Positions 49,321 through 61,534 of a stretch of DNA of 64,000 bases are shown piece after piece. A program made the position numbers and the translations under genes. Source of the DNA: Struthidea cinerea (lineage: Eukaryota; Chordata; Aves; Passeriformes; Corcoracidae); assembly GCA_013397865.1 (NCBI GenBank), contig VZTI01002052.1, positions 351,875-415,874 of the forward strand, in the 5' to 3' direction. The notes under the pieces are model-generated. The model made no database searches. It was not told the DNA's origin and saw only the letters and a program-made list of their open reading frames with translations. How positions within the stretch are numbered: the stretch's first letter is position 1; each line of letters starts with the position of its first letter.

Positions 49321-50239
49321 ACACATTTCTTTCAAGTGCTACAAAGGTGGCTGCAGATGCAGCAATTGATAAATTTCTCCTCCAAAGGAAGTATTATATG
49401 CTCTGGATTCCCAAGGTAATGCTACAGGAGAGCAGGTACTGAAGTACTGTGACGTATGGGTTTGAGTGCCATAATTTATAAAAATGTCTCAAAGTGTTGC
49501 AGAGTACGGAAAAGCACTCAGATAAATCACAGAAACATATACACTAGGTATAGTATATTTTCAGCATGTGCTGTCTGCCAGTTTGTAACATATACACCTG
49601 CACAGGGGAGTGCTAGAAAGCAGTACATTCAACATTATTTATTACCTATTTGTATCACAAAGCTGTCTTCAGCTGCATGTATCACTTGAACACTCTACTT
49701 TGCACAACTGTTCTCTGTTACCCACAGTTATCTCTCCTGTATGACATTAACTGAGCAAGGCCACTAGAGTGAGAATGAAACAGGGCCACTGAAAAAAAGT
49801 TTTAACCAGGATGTCTTACTGAATTTCCACAACATCCCGATCTCACGTGGGATTCTGATTTTTTATCTTTTAATTTTGTCTCATATAAGTGCTTTCTCCA
49901 GTTTTTCCCCCTGCTAGCTTTGCGCTGGATGATCTCCAGCCTGTTTTGCAAATGGGAGCACCTCACTTGTCCTTTCAATAAGCAACTCTGGTTCTTCCTG
50001 CAGCTCTGTGCACAGGCTCAGAACTGAGCCATCTGGTACCAGAAGACAAACTTACCACACAAAAAGAAAACACTTCCCCGCACTAGTGAGTGAAAGAGTG
50101 GATCTCCAAGGGTCTGCAATAACCAAAATCAAATAGATCTCCAATCCTAAGCCAGGGCTGAGAAAATACTGACATGTAAAGACTGCTTATAATGGATCCA
50201 GGAAATTCAGCAGCAACTCCACAATCATCACTGAAACTT
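49321..50239. other. Non-coding DNA, no gene recognised
   Basis: Between two G/T-rich tracts. Only short unassigned frames; nothing else seen. Confidence 0.55.
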
Positions 50240-50248
50240 CTTTGGTTT

Positions 50249-50279
<31 letters not shown>

Positions 50280-50383
50280 GTTTGTTTGTTTGTTTTGTTG
50301 TTGTTGTTGTTTTTGTGGTTTTTTGTTTGGTTTTATGTGGGTTTTTTTGTTTGGTTTTGTTTTTGTTTTTGTTTTTGTTTTTC
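50240..50383 (+). repeat. 144-bp G/T-only low-complexity tract
   Basis: Almost entirely G and T, built from TTTTG, TTTG and TTG units (for example TTTTGTTTTGTTTTG and TTGTTGTTGTTG). Apparent hydrophobic proteins read from it (Phe/Val/Leu/Cys only) are artefacts of composition. Confidence 0.92.
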
Positions 50384-51934
50384 TCTAATTAGAAAGCTGT
50401 GGGCTTTTTTAAACTTTGAGTACTTGGAAATTAAAATTAACCAAGGAGAATGTTCTTCAATTCCTTTTATCACTGACTTCACACTCTAACACCACTTGCA
50501 ACAGTTGATAATATTTCCACCCTGATTTCGAATCTTCTCCTTACCACCCTGATTTTGAATCTCCTCCCAGTCCTCCTCCCAACCTTCTTTCTCACATAAA
50601 TCATCCTGGTCTTTTTTCTATCACTCAAATAGCAAGTTTACTGTCTTCATCTCACACTCATCTTTTGCTTGCCTAATTAAAGTTTTCTGAGTTTGGAATG
50701 TGATCTAGCCTAACCTTTTTAGTTTTCTAAGTCCTGTTAATCAAAGAAAAATAATTATCATGTTATCACAGAAATTAAGACAATTGCCATAGTCATGAAA
50801 GGAATTCCTCCCTTTTTTGCTATCATCTATGCCTTGCCTGTCCCTTGTTCTCCATAGCAAGGGTCACACTGACTGAAAAGCTTTGGATTTGTTTTTGCAC
50901 TGGCACATCTCCTGCACTCAGTTATTGGATGCCCCATTCTCTTAGGAATTTAGATTGTCTTTATTAATTGCCCATTAGTAACGACAGATCATGTTGATTA
51001 ACAGTTTAAAGAAAACAGACAGCTTCCATTAGTTTTTAAAGCTTCCCTTTGAGTGTCATATTTAAGTAGTTCCTCAGGGACTGCTCTTCAAAGTCTGGCC
51101 CATTTTGTTGATAAGAGTCTGCTACAACATACCAAGCATCCAGCTGAGCAGATCTAGTGGGACTGTGAACCCCCCTAAATAGGCAGATGCTCTCTTCCTG
51201 TCTACTCTTGCAGGACATTTTATTTTTTCCCCACAAAATCTGACAAGCATAAAAGAAGGTTTAGGACATGACTTTTTCCAGGGTTATGCAGCTGTGTTAA
51301 AACTATTAAACAGCATCTAGGATCCCTATGCCTTATCAAAAACCACTAAATACTACACAACAGAAAAGGGATTTTTATAGCCGTAGCTTTTACTTTGAGC
51401 TGTGAGGGTACAGCTTTTCAGGTTTGGAGAGGAAAGGTTTTACTCCATACTCATTATTTTTCTGTTATTTTATGTGTCAAATATAAATTCTGGATGGTCC
51501 ATTCCTGTTCCAAACCACCGTCATGTACAGGTTCTCAATCACTGCAGCTGAAAAACAGGAATGTTTTTTATTCAGTAACACTTATAGAGTGATGTTGAGT
51601 GAATACCACTTTTTGACCCAATATCTCTGATCAGGTACAGGACAATGAAACTTCGCCATACACTGCTTTCCCCAGTAAAACCCCCTCTCTGCACTTCTTA
51701 ATAGCTTTGTTCTCAGAGCTGAGACATTCCTTTTTACCATTTCTAAGCCCTCTAGATGTACCTATGGACACATGTGCTACGGACACATGGTTTGCACACA
51801 TGCTGCAACTTTTCTCTCTTCACCTGCCAGATTTAGCATGGAAGAGGCTGATGGCCCATGCAGTCCAAGATTAACACGTGGCCAGATGGAGGCTTTAAAG
51901 GATAATGTCTCTGAACAGATCGAGGAAACTTCCA
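50384..51934. other. Non-coding DNA, no gene recognised
   Basis: A near-duplicate phrase, CACCCTGATTTCGAATCTTC and CACCCTGATTTTGAATCTCC, occurs about 30 bases apart at 50518-50566, a small tandem duplication. No gene was recognised. Confidence 0.55.
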
Positions 51935-51935
51935 C

Positions 51936-52058
51936 AGAATCACAGAATAATTCGGGCTGGAAGGGACCTCTGGAGGTCACCTAGTCCATCCTGCTTCTCC
52001 AAGAGGGGCCAGTTTCAGATGTAGATCAGATTTCTCAAGCCATTCCAGTCTCAAAATT
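51936..52058 (-). mobile_element. CR1 LINE 3' tail, inverted
   Basis: CAGAATCACAGAATAATTCGGGCTGG, then AAGGGACCTCTGGAGGTCACC, then a weaker match through GATCAGATTTCTCAAGCCATTCC. This is the reverse-complement 3' end of a CR1 of a different subtype from the copies at 13.5 and 41.8 kb, judging by the 'CTCTGGAGGTCA' text. Confidence 0.88.
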
Positions 52059-55000
52059 AGCTGGTCTCTGCCAGAAACCCAATAGTGACACTTCCCAGAA
52101 AAATAACCGTATATAGCATCTTTCCAGTGAATCAGCTACAGAGCAAATAGGTTTAATTACAGCCACTACACTTTCACTGTTGGGTAATTCCACGACAGAG
52201 AATAGCTCACTAGACATGCATATTCCCCTACAGGAGACAGGCAAGCAGCTCAATTGGATAGAAGTTATAGACAATCAAAGGTTAAAAAGATTGGTACCCT
52301 AGTTACAGACGAGTCACATATTAGTCTCCTATTGTCAAGATGCCCAAGTCACCTTTAGTCTGTCCCACCCCTGGGACACACAGTACGCCTTTTTTCTCTG
52401 AAGCCAAATAGTCATTAGTTTTAAAGCTTGTCAGCATCAACAAAATCAACCCATGACATTATCTGTTGCAGCTTTTTTGCACATATAAAATCAAAGCACA
52501 AGCCATTAGAAAGCAAATATATTTTTTCCATGTCTGCAGCAGTGGAGGCCTCAAGAACAGGTAAGTGCTGTATTGATACAGCTGTGATTCCCCTGGGAAT
52601 CCCTTGAGCCATTCTGGGGGCTGGCAGTAGCATGTCTTCAACAAAACATGGTAAGCTCCCACATCCTTTCTCCAGTTCCAGTCACCTTCCAACAAAAGGC
52701 AACTCAAACAACTCCCAGTTATGCAGCTTTTAAATTAGATAAGAAACAAACATGAAAGATGCAGGAAAGAAGAATTAATAAAATCGTCACAGTGGTAGGA
52801 AAGAGTAATATATTTAGAAAAGAGGTCCAAAATAAATTATTTTTCTCACAAAGTCATAATCTCTTTGGGGAGATGGGCTGAGGTTTTTTCTATTATTGCT
52901 GTTGGACAGGAGAGAAGAAGATTTTGCATTTTCCAAAGAGCAGGAAAATGCAAAATAAAAGTTTATTTAGTTTTCAGGTTTCCAGCACTGAAGATTACAG
53001 AGAGTTGTCCTTTAGTTTCAAACAGCAGATTTCATTGTAGAGGAAAAAAAAAACAAACAAACTGCACTAAAACAATGCAGATCTTTTTATGTCCAGTCTT
53101 CATAAAATCCTTGGAAGTTATTTTTGTATGTGTGAAAATAAACGTGGAAGAAACTTAAAACAGGGTGATTACTTGAAAGAAGAGAAATGCCAGATCACGT
53201 ACCACTTACGTTTTTAATGCAGAAATTAGGATTTGTTGCCTTTAAATTCCCCTACTAGCATTATTCTTCTTAGTATCACAGTACAAGGGGTTTAAGACAA
53301 AGCAGCATGCAGTGTTCACTAAATCCATGCATAAAACTGAGACCACAGACACTCGCATCCTAATTCCACTTTTATTATTCTCAATAAAATGAAATCTTTG
53401 AAAACCATGGAGGATCAGTGATGCTAAGAAATACATCTTCCAGCTGTTTTAATGACTGTATGACTAATGCACAGGTAAAGTGGTTAGAAAACTGAAAGCA
53501 GTTTAATTATATACAGACTAGTGATTGACAATACCACTCCAAACTCCTACTTATACCAAAAAAGGCATCAAACACCACTGAATCTCTGGGAGAAGCAAGG
53601 CAATCTGTGCAGTCTCCTGCAAGGGAAGCAGGATTCCATCCATTAATCTGTCCCTCTCCCTTGTGAGACTGAGACCTTTTAGGGACATTACACGGTGACA
53701 GGGATTGCAGCATAAGAAGGTCCGATATTCCCCCTTGATCTCAAGGACATGTGATCACCTCAAGGAAACTTTTCCACTCTCTGGATACTCTGACCCCATA
53801 GATCTCCCCTTGCATAGCAGTTTTGCACTAGGGCTTGGCTGAGCAAAGGGCGGATCTGCCTCCAGAGCGGAAGCTGGCAAGCAGGCGGGCAGGGAGGGCA
53901 GCTCAGGTGAGGCAGGAGACAGGAAGGGCAGAGGACAGCACAAAGCCAGGCCACGCCAGGCTACACAGGGCGGCACAGAGTAGAAGTTGAACAAGCATCC
54001 AGGGTAATATCAGCAGCTCATCAGTTTGATAACGTTGATGGTGCATGTTATTTGGATCACGGTAGTCCAGTGGTATTGGTACATCAGCCACAGCAAAAAG
54101 CTCCCCAAGCAGCATGGAGAATTTAGAACACAGCTCTCATTAACTTCAATGAGAATGATGCATCTGTCTCCTGCGGTAGCTTTGAAGCTCTCGGCCAAAA
54201 GTATTCTTAGCCCTACTGTCATGCATGTCCCCAAAGAGACAAAAAAAGAAGGTGCGAGCATGTGAGACCGGGAGCGGACATGGTTGAGGAAGTGAGAGAC
54301 CAAGTAGAGCCTGATCTGGGAACCCTGCAGAGACGGATCATGTCCCTCAGGCTTTATGTTATCAACACTTGTTTGGAGGCAAAGAACAGGGCTTTTTCAC
54401 CTGGCAGAATGAGGGAGCCAGTCTGGAGCACTGGGCTCCTGACACTGAGCTGCTTTCAGTAGTATTCCCAGATCATTAAAGTCAGCTCTGGTATCTCTAC
54501 CTGACCCTGTGGACACAGAAATCAGAAGAAGCAAGGCAGAGAAAATAGTACAATGAAGAAACAAAGTGAAGACAGGTTTGCAAGAGCTGAATGTAAAAAT
54601 ATTCCAAATCAAATTTCTTCTGCATTTGTAAATTGTGTTTTCCCAGCGATTGGATGTGGAAAGGGAGAAAAACAGCTCCCAGACAGCTTAAAATAACTCC
54701 TTTTCGCAACAGTACAGTGCAGTATCAAAGCACCTTTCTTCCCATTGTGCACACAGATTTTCACTCTGGCCTGTGCTGCAAAAGCTTCAAGCTTCCTTCC
54801 CCAACTGCACCTGCATTCTTTACTTGTGTATGGTTTCTTGCATCACCACAATGCTGGTATCATCTCCTGCTCCTAGCTCAGAAGGGCTGGAAAGCAATGT
54901 CTAGGGCACATTAATAATGAGCAGTATGTATCAGACTCCTCTGGAGCTTGGGGGTTCAGGGGGTTAGAAAATACTTGCATGGGAAAATAACTCTTGCAAT

Positions 55001-55953
55001 ACTTGCGTGTGACCAGCTTCCAATCCTTGTGAAGTCAAGCAGTCAGAGCTCCCTGTGATGAATAAGTAACACACAGGGAGCAGCTTCTGCACTTTGGAAT
55101 AACCCTCTGTGCCTCATAAAGGCATTTCATGGAGAGGAGGCAGGAATTAAAGTATTTTAGATACAGTTTACGTAGTTCCTAGAAATATAGAGATATCTGA
55201 AAGTTTGATGAAAAGTCAAGATCAGTAATCTTATATGCCAAGGAATTAACTAACCAACTTTTTTTCTGTTCTTCTCTTCATTGTATCTGCAAGGGCGAAA
55301 TGGCAGTTCAAAGCCTGAATTTAACCGAGTATAGATGTTGCTATTGTATATTCCTTATCTGCTGCAACATCCCTTGGAGCCCGACAGTTTGAAATTACAT
55401 TCTCATGTTGGAGCTGTATTTTCACAAATCCTGCAAGTTAAATTACTCTTAGAATAACAAAGAAGATAATACATTGCCAACTAGAGTTGATATTCTCTTT
55501 CATTATTTGTTTCTATAAATAGGTATGATCTTTTTTTTCTGGAACATAGTGTCTTGTAGAGCAATACCTTTTCCTCAGATGGCATCAAGAGGCACAAAGT
55601 AAGCTTAAAGTTGTCCACTTTCCTTACTCCACCTCCCTTCAAAGCTCTCATGAGACAGGGAAGATTAAAGGATGTGTAATCATGTCGCTACACACAGGTC
55701 CCAACAATTCTGAAACTTGCAGGGATAAAACTGGAACTATAAAATATCCATTCCATTTGAGAAGCCATTCTTTCCTTCATATTAGGTGTCCCTAATGTTT
55801 CGCCACCTTTCTGCACTTTCCCAAAATAAACTGTAGGATTACTAGACCCACACGGACTGAATGCACAGAGCAGGAGGATTTCCACCGCCCCCCTAATACC
55901 CAAGAGACTGTCAGCTTCAACAATTTTTTAACAACAGAGGTGATACATATTGG
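52059..55953. other. Non-coding DNA, no gene recognised
   Basis: A very good donor-like AACAG/GTAAGTG lies at 52560/52561 behind an acceptor-like TCTGCAG only 21 bases upstream. At 53850-53980 the sequence is GC- and purine-rich (GGGCAGGGAGGGCAG) with few CpGs. Neither can be tied to a gene. Confidence 0.5.
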
Positions 55954-56495
55954 TGTTGGGGAATACATCTGGTGTAGGCAGCTGAGCTTGCAAGCTGCAG
56001 TTTGAGATGCAGATTGAGCTCTGGGTGGGAGCCTGAGCCAAGAGGCCATGAGCTACCAACAAAGGGGATTAACAAAGGGCACAAGAACCAGTGGCCAGCC
56101 AGGTGAATGGACACCTGGAGACACAGCAGGAGAGTAGGACTCAGGAGAAGGAGCAAGACTTGCACCCGGCCTGGACTGTGGGGAGATAAAAGCCCAGGGG
56201 GTCCTTTGTTGGGGGTCCCTCCTCAGCAGCACCAGCTCGGGCTGTTTCTGTGTTACTGTGCTGTGAATAAATGGCTTTACGGAACGAAACATCTGAGACT
56301 CTGCCAGGGGAAATGTAGGGTGGAGCCAGTGAGGAAACCTGGTCTGACTGAGTGGGATGTGCAGGAGCCGAGCAGGAACCCTTTGGGGCGCTGGAGCTGC
56401 CTGTGGTGGAGGGGCTTTGGTCCAAGCAGTGAAAGTCTTGGGAGTGAGACTGCCGGGGGCCTCGGGTATGGTCAGGCTGTGAAATCTCCTTAACA
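55954..56495 (+). mobile_element. Probable solo LTR of an endogenous retrovirus
   Basis: The segment starts TGTTGGGG and ends CCTTAACA, an imperfect terminal inverted repeat with the canonical TG...CA ends. Inside are a TATA-like GATAAAAG at 56185-56192 and a polyadenylation signal AATAAA at 56266-56271, 81 bases apart, in the order expected for U3-R-U5 on the plus strand. Flanking bases (ATTGG / CTGCA) do not match, so no target duplication supports the ends, which are therefore provisional. No gag, pol or env frame adjoins it. Family not assigned; U5 would be long (about 200 bases). Confidence 0.65.
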
Positions 56496-57747
56496 CTGCA
56501 AAGAAATTAAATGAAATTACTATTCGTGATTTCTGTTTGATGGCATTTCATTCTTTAGGTTTCTAACATAGCTCATTTTCAAGATAACAGTATAAATTTT
56601 CGTTGCATAGGTCTTCAGCACCACAAACGTTAAACATTCAGAAATCACAAATTACATCTTAATATCACAGTTGGCATCAATGAATCTTGGGTTCTTAGTT
56701 TTGACCCCAAGAATGCCATTTCCAATACCGTCTCCCTAATCACATGGAACAAAACCTCACTTGGAAAGAAAAAAAAGCACCTTTCAATGCTTCTTCAGGC
56801 CTGACTATGGAAAGTTTTATTTGAGGCCTAAAACCAAATCTAGATAAATGAGCCTATAGTAATCCTCTGAAAACAAAAATGTTCTTCATAGCACAATAGA
56901 ATCTTGAACATAGGCAATGAAAAATGAAAAATAAATCCAGTTTGATAGAATTCTTTATATATTCTTTAGAGCAGAGTCTGTCCCTCGATTTTTTACATTT
57001 GGTAGGTCTCAGTCAGAACCATGACAAACTGCAAGAATTTATGCACATTCAAATGTAGATCAAAGATGGTTGAATACAAGGTTTCTGCCACTGAACTGCA
57101 AAAATCCAAGTATCCATTTATGTACCAGGATTAAGGAAAGAAAAACATGGAAGCTAAATGCTTTCCAAACTAAAATGTGGTTAAATAATTAAGTTCATTA
57201 TAATATACTTTGCATTATAAAAATCTAAAGAAAATAGTCAGTGTGGCACTATGCAATACAAAATAGAACATTTTCAGAGCTATTGTAAAGGAATTGTGTA
57301 AATGTAAATTTTATGAAAATACGACGTACTGTATTTTCATGGGAAAAAAAATTGTGTATAAAAATTAGAGCTTACCTAACAGGCAACAGTCCCGCACTTT
57401 CTCACACCTGGTCTAAACCTTGCTTTGGAAGTTGCCATTAATACAGCAATTGGATCTGCACACTTCTGAAGTATCACACATGTTTAAATAATGCCATTTC
57501 ACAGTCTCTAAAACTTAGTGAAATGAACTGCACATTGATTAACTTAGGGTATTGTGAAATTTCCTGTTTGTGTTATCCTAGAAAAATAAAAAGGCAGCTG
57601 GAGATAGTCACTTTTTGCTCTGTGTCCTCCAGAAGCAGGCACAACCCACCAGCTCATGGGAAGGTTGGAAGAGCAGGATATGCTGTCATATATTTGAGGA
57701 AGACTGCACCAAATCTGTGCCTGCAAAACTCTTGGGATTATTCTGTT
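56496..57747. other. Non-coding DNA, no gene recognised
   Basis: AT-rich sequence between the LTR and the A/C-only repeat. No internal retroviral sequence is visible after the LTR. Confidence 0.6.
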
Positions 57748-58114
57748 AAAAAAAAAAAAAAAACCACACCAAAAAAAACCAAACCAAACCAAACCAAACC
57801 AAACCAAACCAAACCAAACCAAACCAAACCAAACCAAACCAAACCAAACCAAACCAAACCAAACCAAACCAAACCAAACCAAAAAAAAAAAAAAAAAAAA
57901 CAAAAACAAAAAAAAAACCAACCACAACAAAACCCCAACCAGAACAAAAAAGCAAGAACAAACAAACAAACAAAACACACCAAAAAATCGCAAAGAAACG
58001 AACAACGAACCAAAAAAAAAAAAAAAAAAAACCAAAAAAAACCACCAAACCCAACAGCCAAACAAGCTAACAAAAAACAACAACAAAAACCCCAACAACA
58101 AAACCCCAAACCAC
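57748..58114 (+). repeat. A/C-only low-complexity block with (AAACC)21
   Basis: From 57748 to 57941 the plus strand contains only A and C, and bias persists to about 58114. At its core 57776-57880 is a perfect pentanucleotide array of 21 AAACC units, followed by a long A run and then irregular AAAC/AACA units. The complementary strand is (GGTTT)n. Frames through it encode simple KPNQT or FGLVW repeats and are not genes. Confidence 0.95.
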
Positions 58115-58508
58115 TCTGATTTAAGTTCCTCAGTGGTTTAGGGCACCAGAACTACTGGAAGTGAGAAAGTGCATTTTCAGTCGCACAGAAGCCACTTTGA
58201 CTGTGGTAAACCTAGGTCAGGCACCCTGTGCATGATTTGAAAGTTACTTACATCCTCCTTCCCAGACTGGCATTTGTTTAAGCTGATGGTAGCTAAGCTC
58301 AGGTGACAGCAGGTCATTTTCAAACGCCAGCTGCCATTTCCTGGGCACAAGACCTGCACGAGAGCCTTGGCAGAGTCAAAACTACCCTGTGCCACCATGG
58401 TTTGGCCTCACAGGTGTTGCAGTTCAGTTTTCAGAGCAATTGCCCAGCAAGATAGGCCTGTGAACCAGCCTGATCTGATTTTTACACTTATTTTCTCCAA
58501 CAGCTTAG
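58115..58508. other. Non-coding DNA, no gene recognised
   Basis: Unique-looking sequence between the microsatellite block and the solo LTR. Confidence 0.55.
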
Positions 58509-58513
58509 CTCAC
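58509..58513. repeat. Target-site duplication, left copy (CTCAC)
   Basis: CTCAC immediately before the LTR is repeated exactly after it at 59460-59464. A 5-bp duplication is made by the retroviral integrase, is typical of class III (ERVL-like) and some class I elements, and fixes the LTR ends. Confidence 0.85.
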
Positions 58514-59459
58514 TGTCTAGGTTTGAAAGACAGGTGTCTGTCAAGGAAGGCAGGAGCCTCCCCTGAAATGGAAAATGTAACCCCCTTCCCTCCGAATTAT
58601 TATAATTTTTAAATTAAGGGGCTTTCAGGCAAAGATATGAGGGGTAGGAATAACAGTTCTTTACTAATATATATATATATGTATAACAAGGCAAACAAAC
58701 ACCAATAACTGTGGCAGTAGCAGCGAACAGAACCACAAACCCAGTGCCAGCCTCGCTCGGCTGTCGGGCCCTTTCCCCGTGGGTGCAGTTCCGCTCACAG
58801 CCGGCAGGGGCGCTGGCGGCTCCCGGTGAGCGGGGCGGGTGCGATGGTTCCCCCGCGGCTGCAGGGGGCGCTCCGGAGCGGGCTCGGGGAGCAGGCGGTG
58901 ATGGCGGCTCGGCCGAGCCGGGAAGGGATGGAACAAAGGCCGCACAAACCCCCTGGGCAGCTGATCCCGGTGCCCGGCCGGACCCTCGGGAACAGCAGGC
59001 TGGGACAGCAGGGACGAGCACAGATCCCGGGTGGCAGACGAGATGTATCAAACTCCGGAGCTGCAGCGGGAAACCCGGGAGGTCTGGCAGGCAGGGCGTG
59101 CGGAGCTACGATGTAGGCTCGGGGCAGGGCTGCCGTAGCCCGGCTCCCGGCGGGGCAGGGAAAGGCGGGCTTGGGAGTCCCGGTTTTCTCCAGCAGAAGG
59201 AAGGCAGCCGAAAAGCAGAAGCCTGCAGCGGTGGCGAGCTCTCTCTACCATGAATGTCAGCCTCTCTGCCTCCGAACGCCGAGAGCCCCAACAGCCAGCC
59301 AGCCCAGGTGAAAGACAGCGGCCCCTTGGACGCCTCCCCCTGTGGCCAGGTCTTTTGTTTCTCCCAAGCACCCAGCAGTTTGTTGCCCTGGCAACATATA
59401 TGGGAAAAAATTCCTCAGAGAGAAAAGAAAACAGAAGGGGAACTCCCCAAACCCCCACA
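58514..59459 (-). mobile_element. Solo LTR, 946 bp, CpG-rich, with perfect 5-bp TSD
   Basis: The segment begins TGTCTAGG and ends CCCCCACA (TG...CA ends, TGT/ACA inverted repeat) and is flanked by identical CTCAC copies. Its centre is CpG-rich and GC-rich (about 58740-59240), probably the U3 promoter part. An AGTAAA polyadenylation-signal variant on the minus strand (plus-strand TTTACT at 58660-58665), near a (TA)n run and followed by about 150 bases, suggests minus-strand orientation; this is an inference. No internal retroviral genes adjoin it, so it is a solo LTR left by recombination between the two LTRs of a former provirus. It resembles an LTR family I associate with songbirds, from memory. 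The apparent GC-rich open frames inside are not genes. Confidence 0.88.
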
Positions 59460-59464
59460 CTCAC
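59460..59464. repeat. Target-site duplication, right copy (CTCAC)
   Basis: Exact copy of the five bases at 58509-58513, directly after the LTR end. Confidence 0.85.
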
Positions 59465-61534
59465 TCACAGGTGTGACCAGTTGTATAGACATTTACAAAA
59501 CCATGAGGATCACTTATTAGTCTTCAGACATATAACAACAGTTTCGGAATTACCTCTGGTCTGCCCTGCACAGACAGCCTTGTCACTGATTCTTCAAGCT
59601 CTTTTAGCCAGCGCAGGTACTCTGACATCTTTGCAAACAAAGCTAACACTGTGATTTAGACATCGGCAGATAAGCATGAATTAACTAAACTCGATAACCT
59701 GGGGTAGTTTCATCACACACAAGTTGTTATTCACCCAAACAATCTTGAAAATCACTCCAAAAAAATTGAGACAGTGTTAGTTATGAACTAAACTGTAAAA
59801 TCTGAAAACGGCTTGCACCTCTGAAGCATTCTGGCCTAGAAATAGGAAAGCATTTGCTGATAGGATGCATCTCCCAAAGGGGAGCATGCATCTTCCTTAG
59901 AGAGATTTTCATTGCTCCATCGGTTGTGCTTTATTCCTAAAATCTCTCTCCAGGGAAAATAAAATTTGACTTCAGGTATTTCAAGGCTGCCTGGCTGCCA
60001 GACCTGTTTAAATCATCTGTGCTGGCTGAGAAAACAAGCTCCAAATGTCCTGAGCAGTGAGCAGCCCTGTAAAAGCTGGAGCCAAGGACAACTACACTAC
60101 TCTGTGTTTGCAGTTTTTAAGCACTGCCATATCTCTCTTGCAGTCTGGAGCAGTGACTTGAGCTTGGCTGCAGGGAACAAATACACCCAGGCTAGTAGTA
60201 TGAGCACACACAGAAGCTAAGCTGTAGCAGGATGGGCCTCAATGGGGGCTGTCCAAAACCCACAGCGTATCTTCACATGAGTTTTGCTGATAGCTCAGAA
60301 TAGCCATGCAAGCCCACAGGCTTCTGGAGGCAGCGTACACAAATCTTACCAATTCTGCCTCAGCTGGAAAACAGCTGTACTCACAGTGGTTATTGGCGTA
60401 CTCACAGCCATAGTGAATACACTGATAGTATATAGGCAATAATGCCAAGTCCAAGTTTTATACTTAGGAGAGGCTTTTTAGTAGTGCTCTTGCCGTTCCA
60501 GCCACTTGCTAGGGAGTTTAATGCCCAGAGCATCACCGTGATCTGGGCTTGCTTGGCAGCTGGGCCACATCAGCCAGATGCCACTGTTAAACGCAAGCAA
60601 GCACACTAGCTGCAGAAGACACATGTTTTAGACAGCCACGGAGACACTGTTGTGAGCGGGCATGAAAAGAGGGATTTTAACCAGCAGAACTAGGGAAGAG
60701 ACTACCTTTTAGTCATGGTGTCTGCACTGACAGGTTAAGTCTTCCTCAAAAGATCTGCCAGTATTTAACCTATGCACTCATGCTGAAGGACAACTATTTA
60801 AACAAGTGCCTGAGAGTGCTTTTAAGAAATCAGCCAGAACTAATGTCAGAGAAAGGAGAGCAATCACTAAAACATTCTCAAAGCTTTATAATATGTCTTA
60901 AAATAGCATCCTTGCATATAGGAATGCCAGGAGATTAAGATCCAATATCTCATGATCTACTGTGTCTAGGAACAAGTACTTTAATACTATTGGAAGTGTG
61001 CCCTCTTGAATTTTTGACTGCATATTGTTTCCATCTCTAGTTGTAAAGAGTGTCAAAGTCCCCTTTTCTAAAACATTATTGTTTGCCATACATGGGTATG
61101 ATTTGGGCTTAGTAGGTTACATTTTGAGGAAAACCAGATTATTGGTTTGTGTTTGTTGGGTTTTTGTTTTAGTTTTAAGATGGTAACTTATAAAAGTAAT
61201 GTAGACAACTGGCTATTAGCACACAGCAAGCTGCTTCAAATGTGCAATTTGTTACAGGACTCTCCAGCTCATGGGTGTGACTTACTCAGCTTTCCTAAAG
61301 TGTGAGCGCGTGTGGCAAAAATGGTTTTGCCACTCATTTGACAATCAACACAACTCAAATGTAAGTCTACTGTTAATGGCATCACCCCAATGCAGGCAAG
61401 CAAGAATTTGTAGCAAACAGCCCATCACAGATTCTGTTTATAACGCTGTTTATAATCCTTTCACCCTCAGTTTTTCCACATGAGTCAGTACGACAATGTC
61501 AGTATGTCTGCCATGATTTTTTACCAAGCACTGG
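59465..61534. other. Non-coding DNA, no gene recognised
   Basis: Short unassigned frames only, plus a G/T-rich patch at 61144-61177 (GTTTGTTGGGTTTTTG). Confidence 0.55.
61144..61177 (+). repeat. Short G/T-rich tract
   Basis: GGTTTGTGTTTGTTGGGTTT and a T-rich tail; similar in style to the tracts at 49.28 and 50.24 kb. Confidence 0.55.

Noticed and set aside
52540..52560. Possible 21-base microexon before a strong GTAAGTG donor
   Set aside because: Acceptor and donor are plausible, but such short pairs are frequent by chance and nothing else supports it.
57776..57880. Regular repeat array considered as CRISPR-like
   Set aside because: A perfect 5-base microsatellite without spacers, in vertebrate DNA.
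57523..58119. Long open frames on both strands (up to 198 codons)
   Set aside because: Translation of the A/C-only pentanucleotide block; pure composition artefact.
58711..59253. 180-codon Gly/Arg/Pro-rich frame
   Set aside because: Lies inside the CpG-rich solo LTR; stop codons are scarce because of base composition, and no retroviral gene lies in an LTR of this type.
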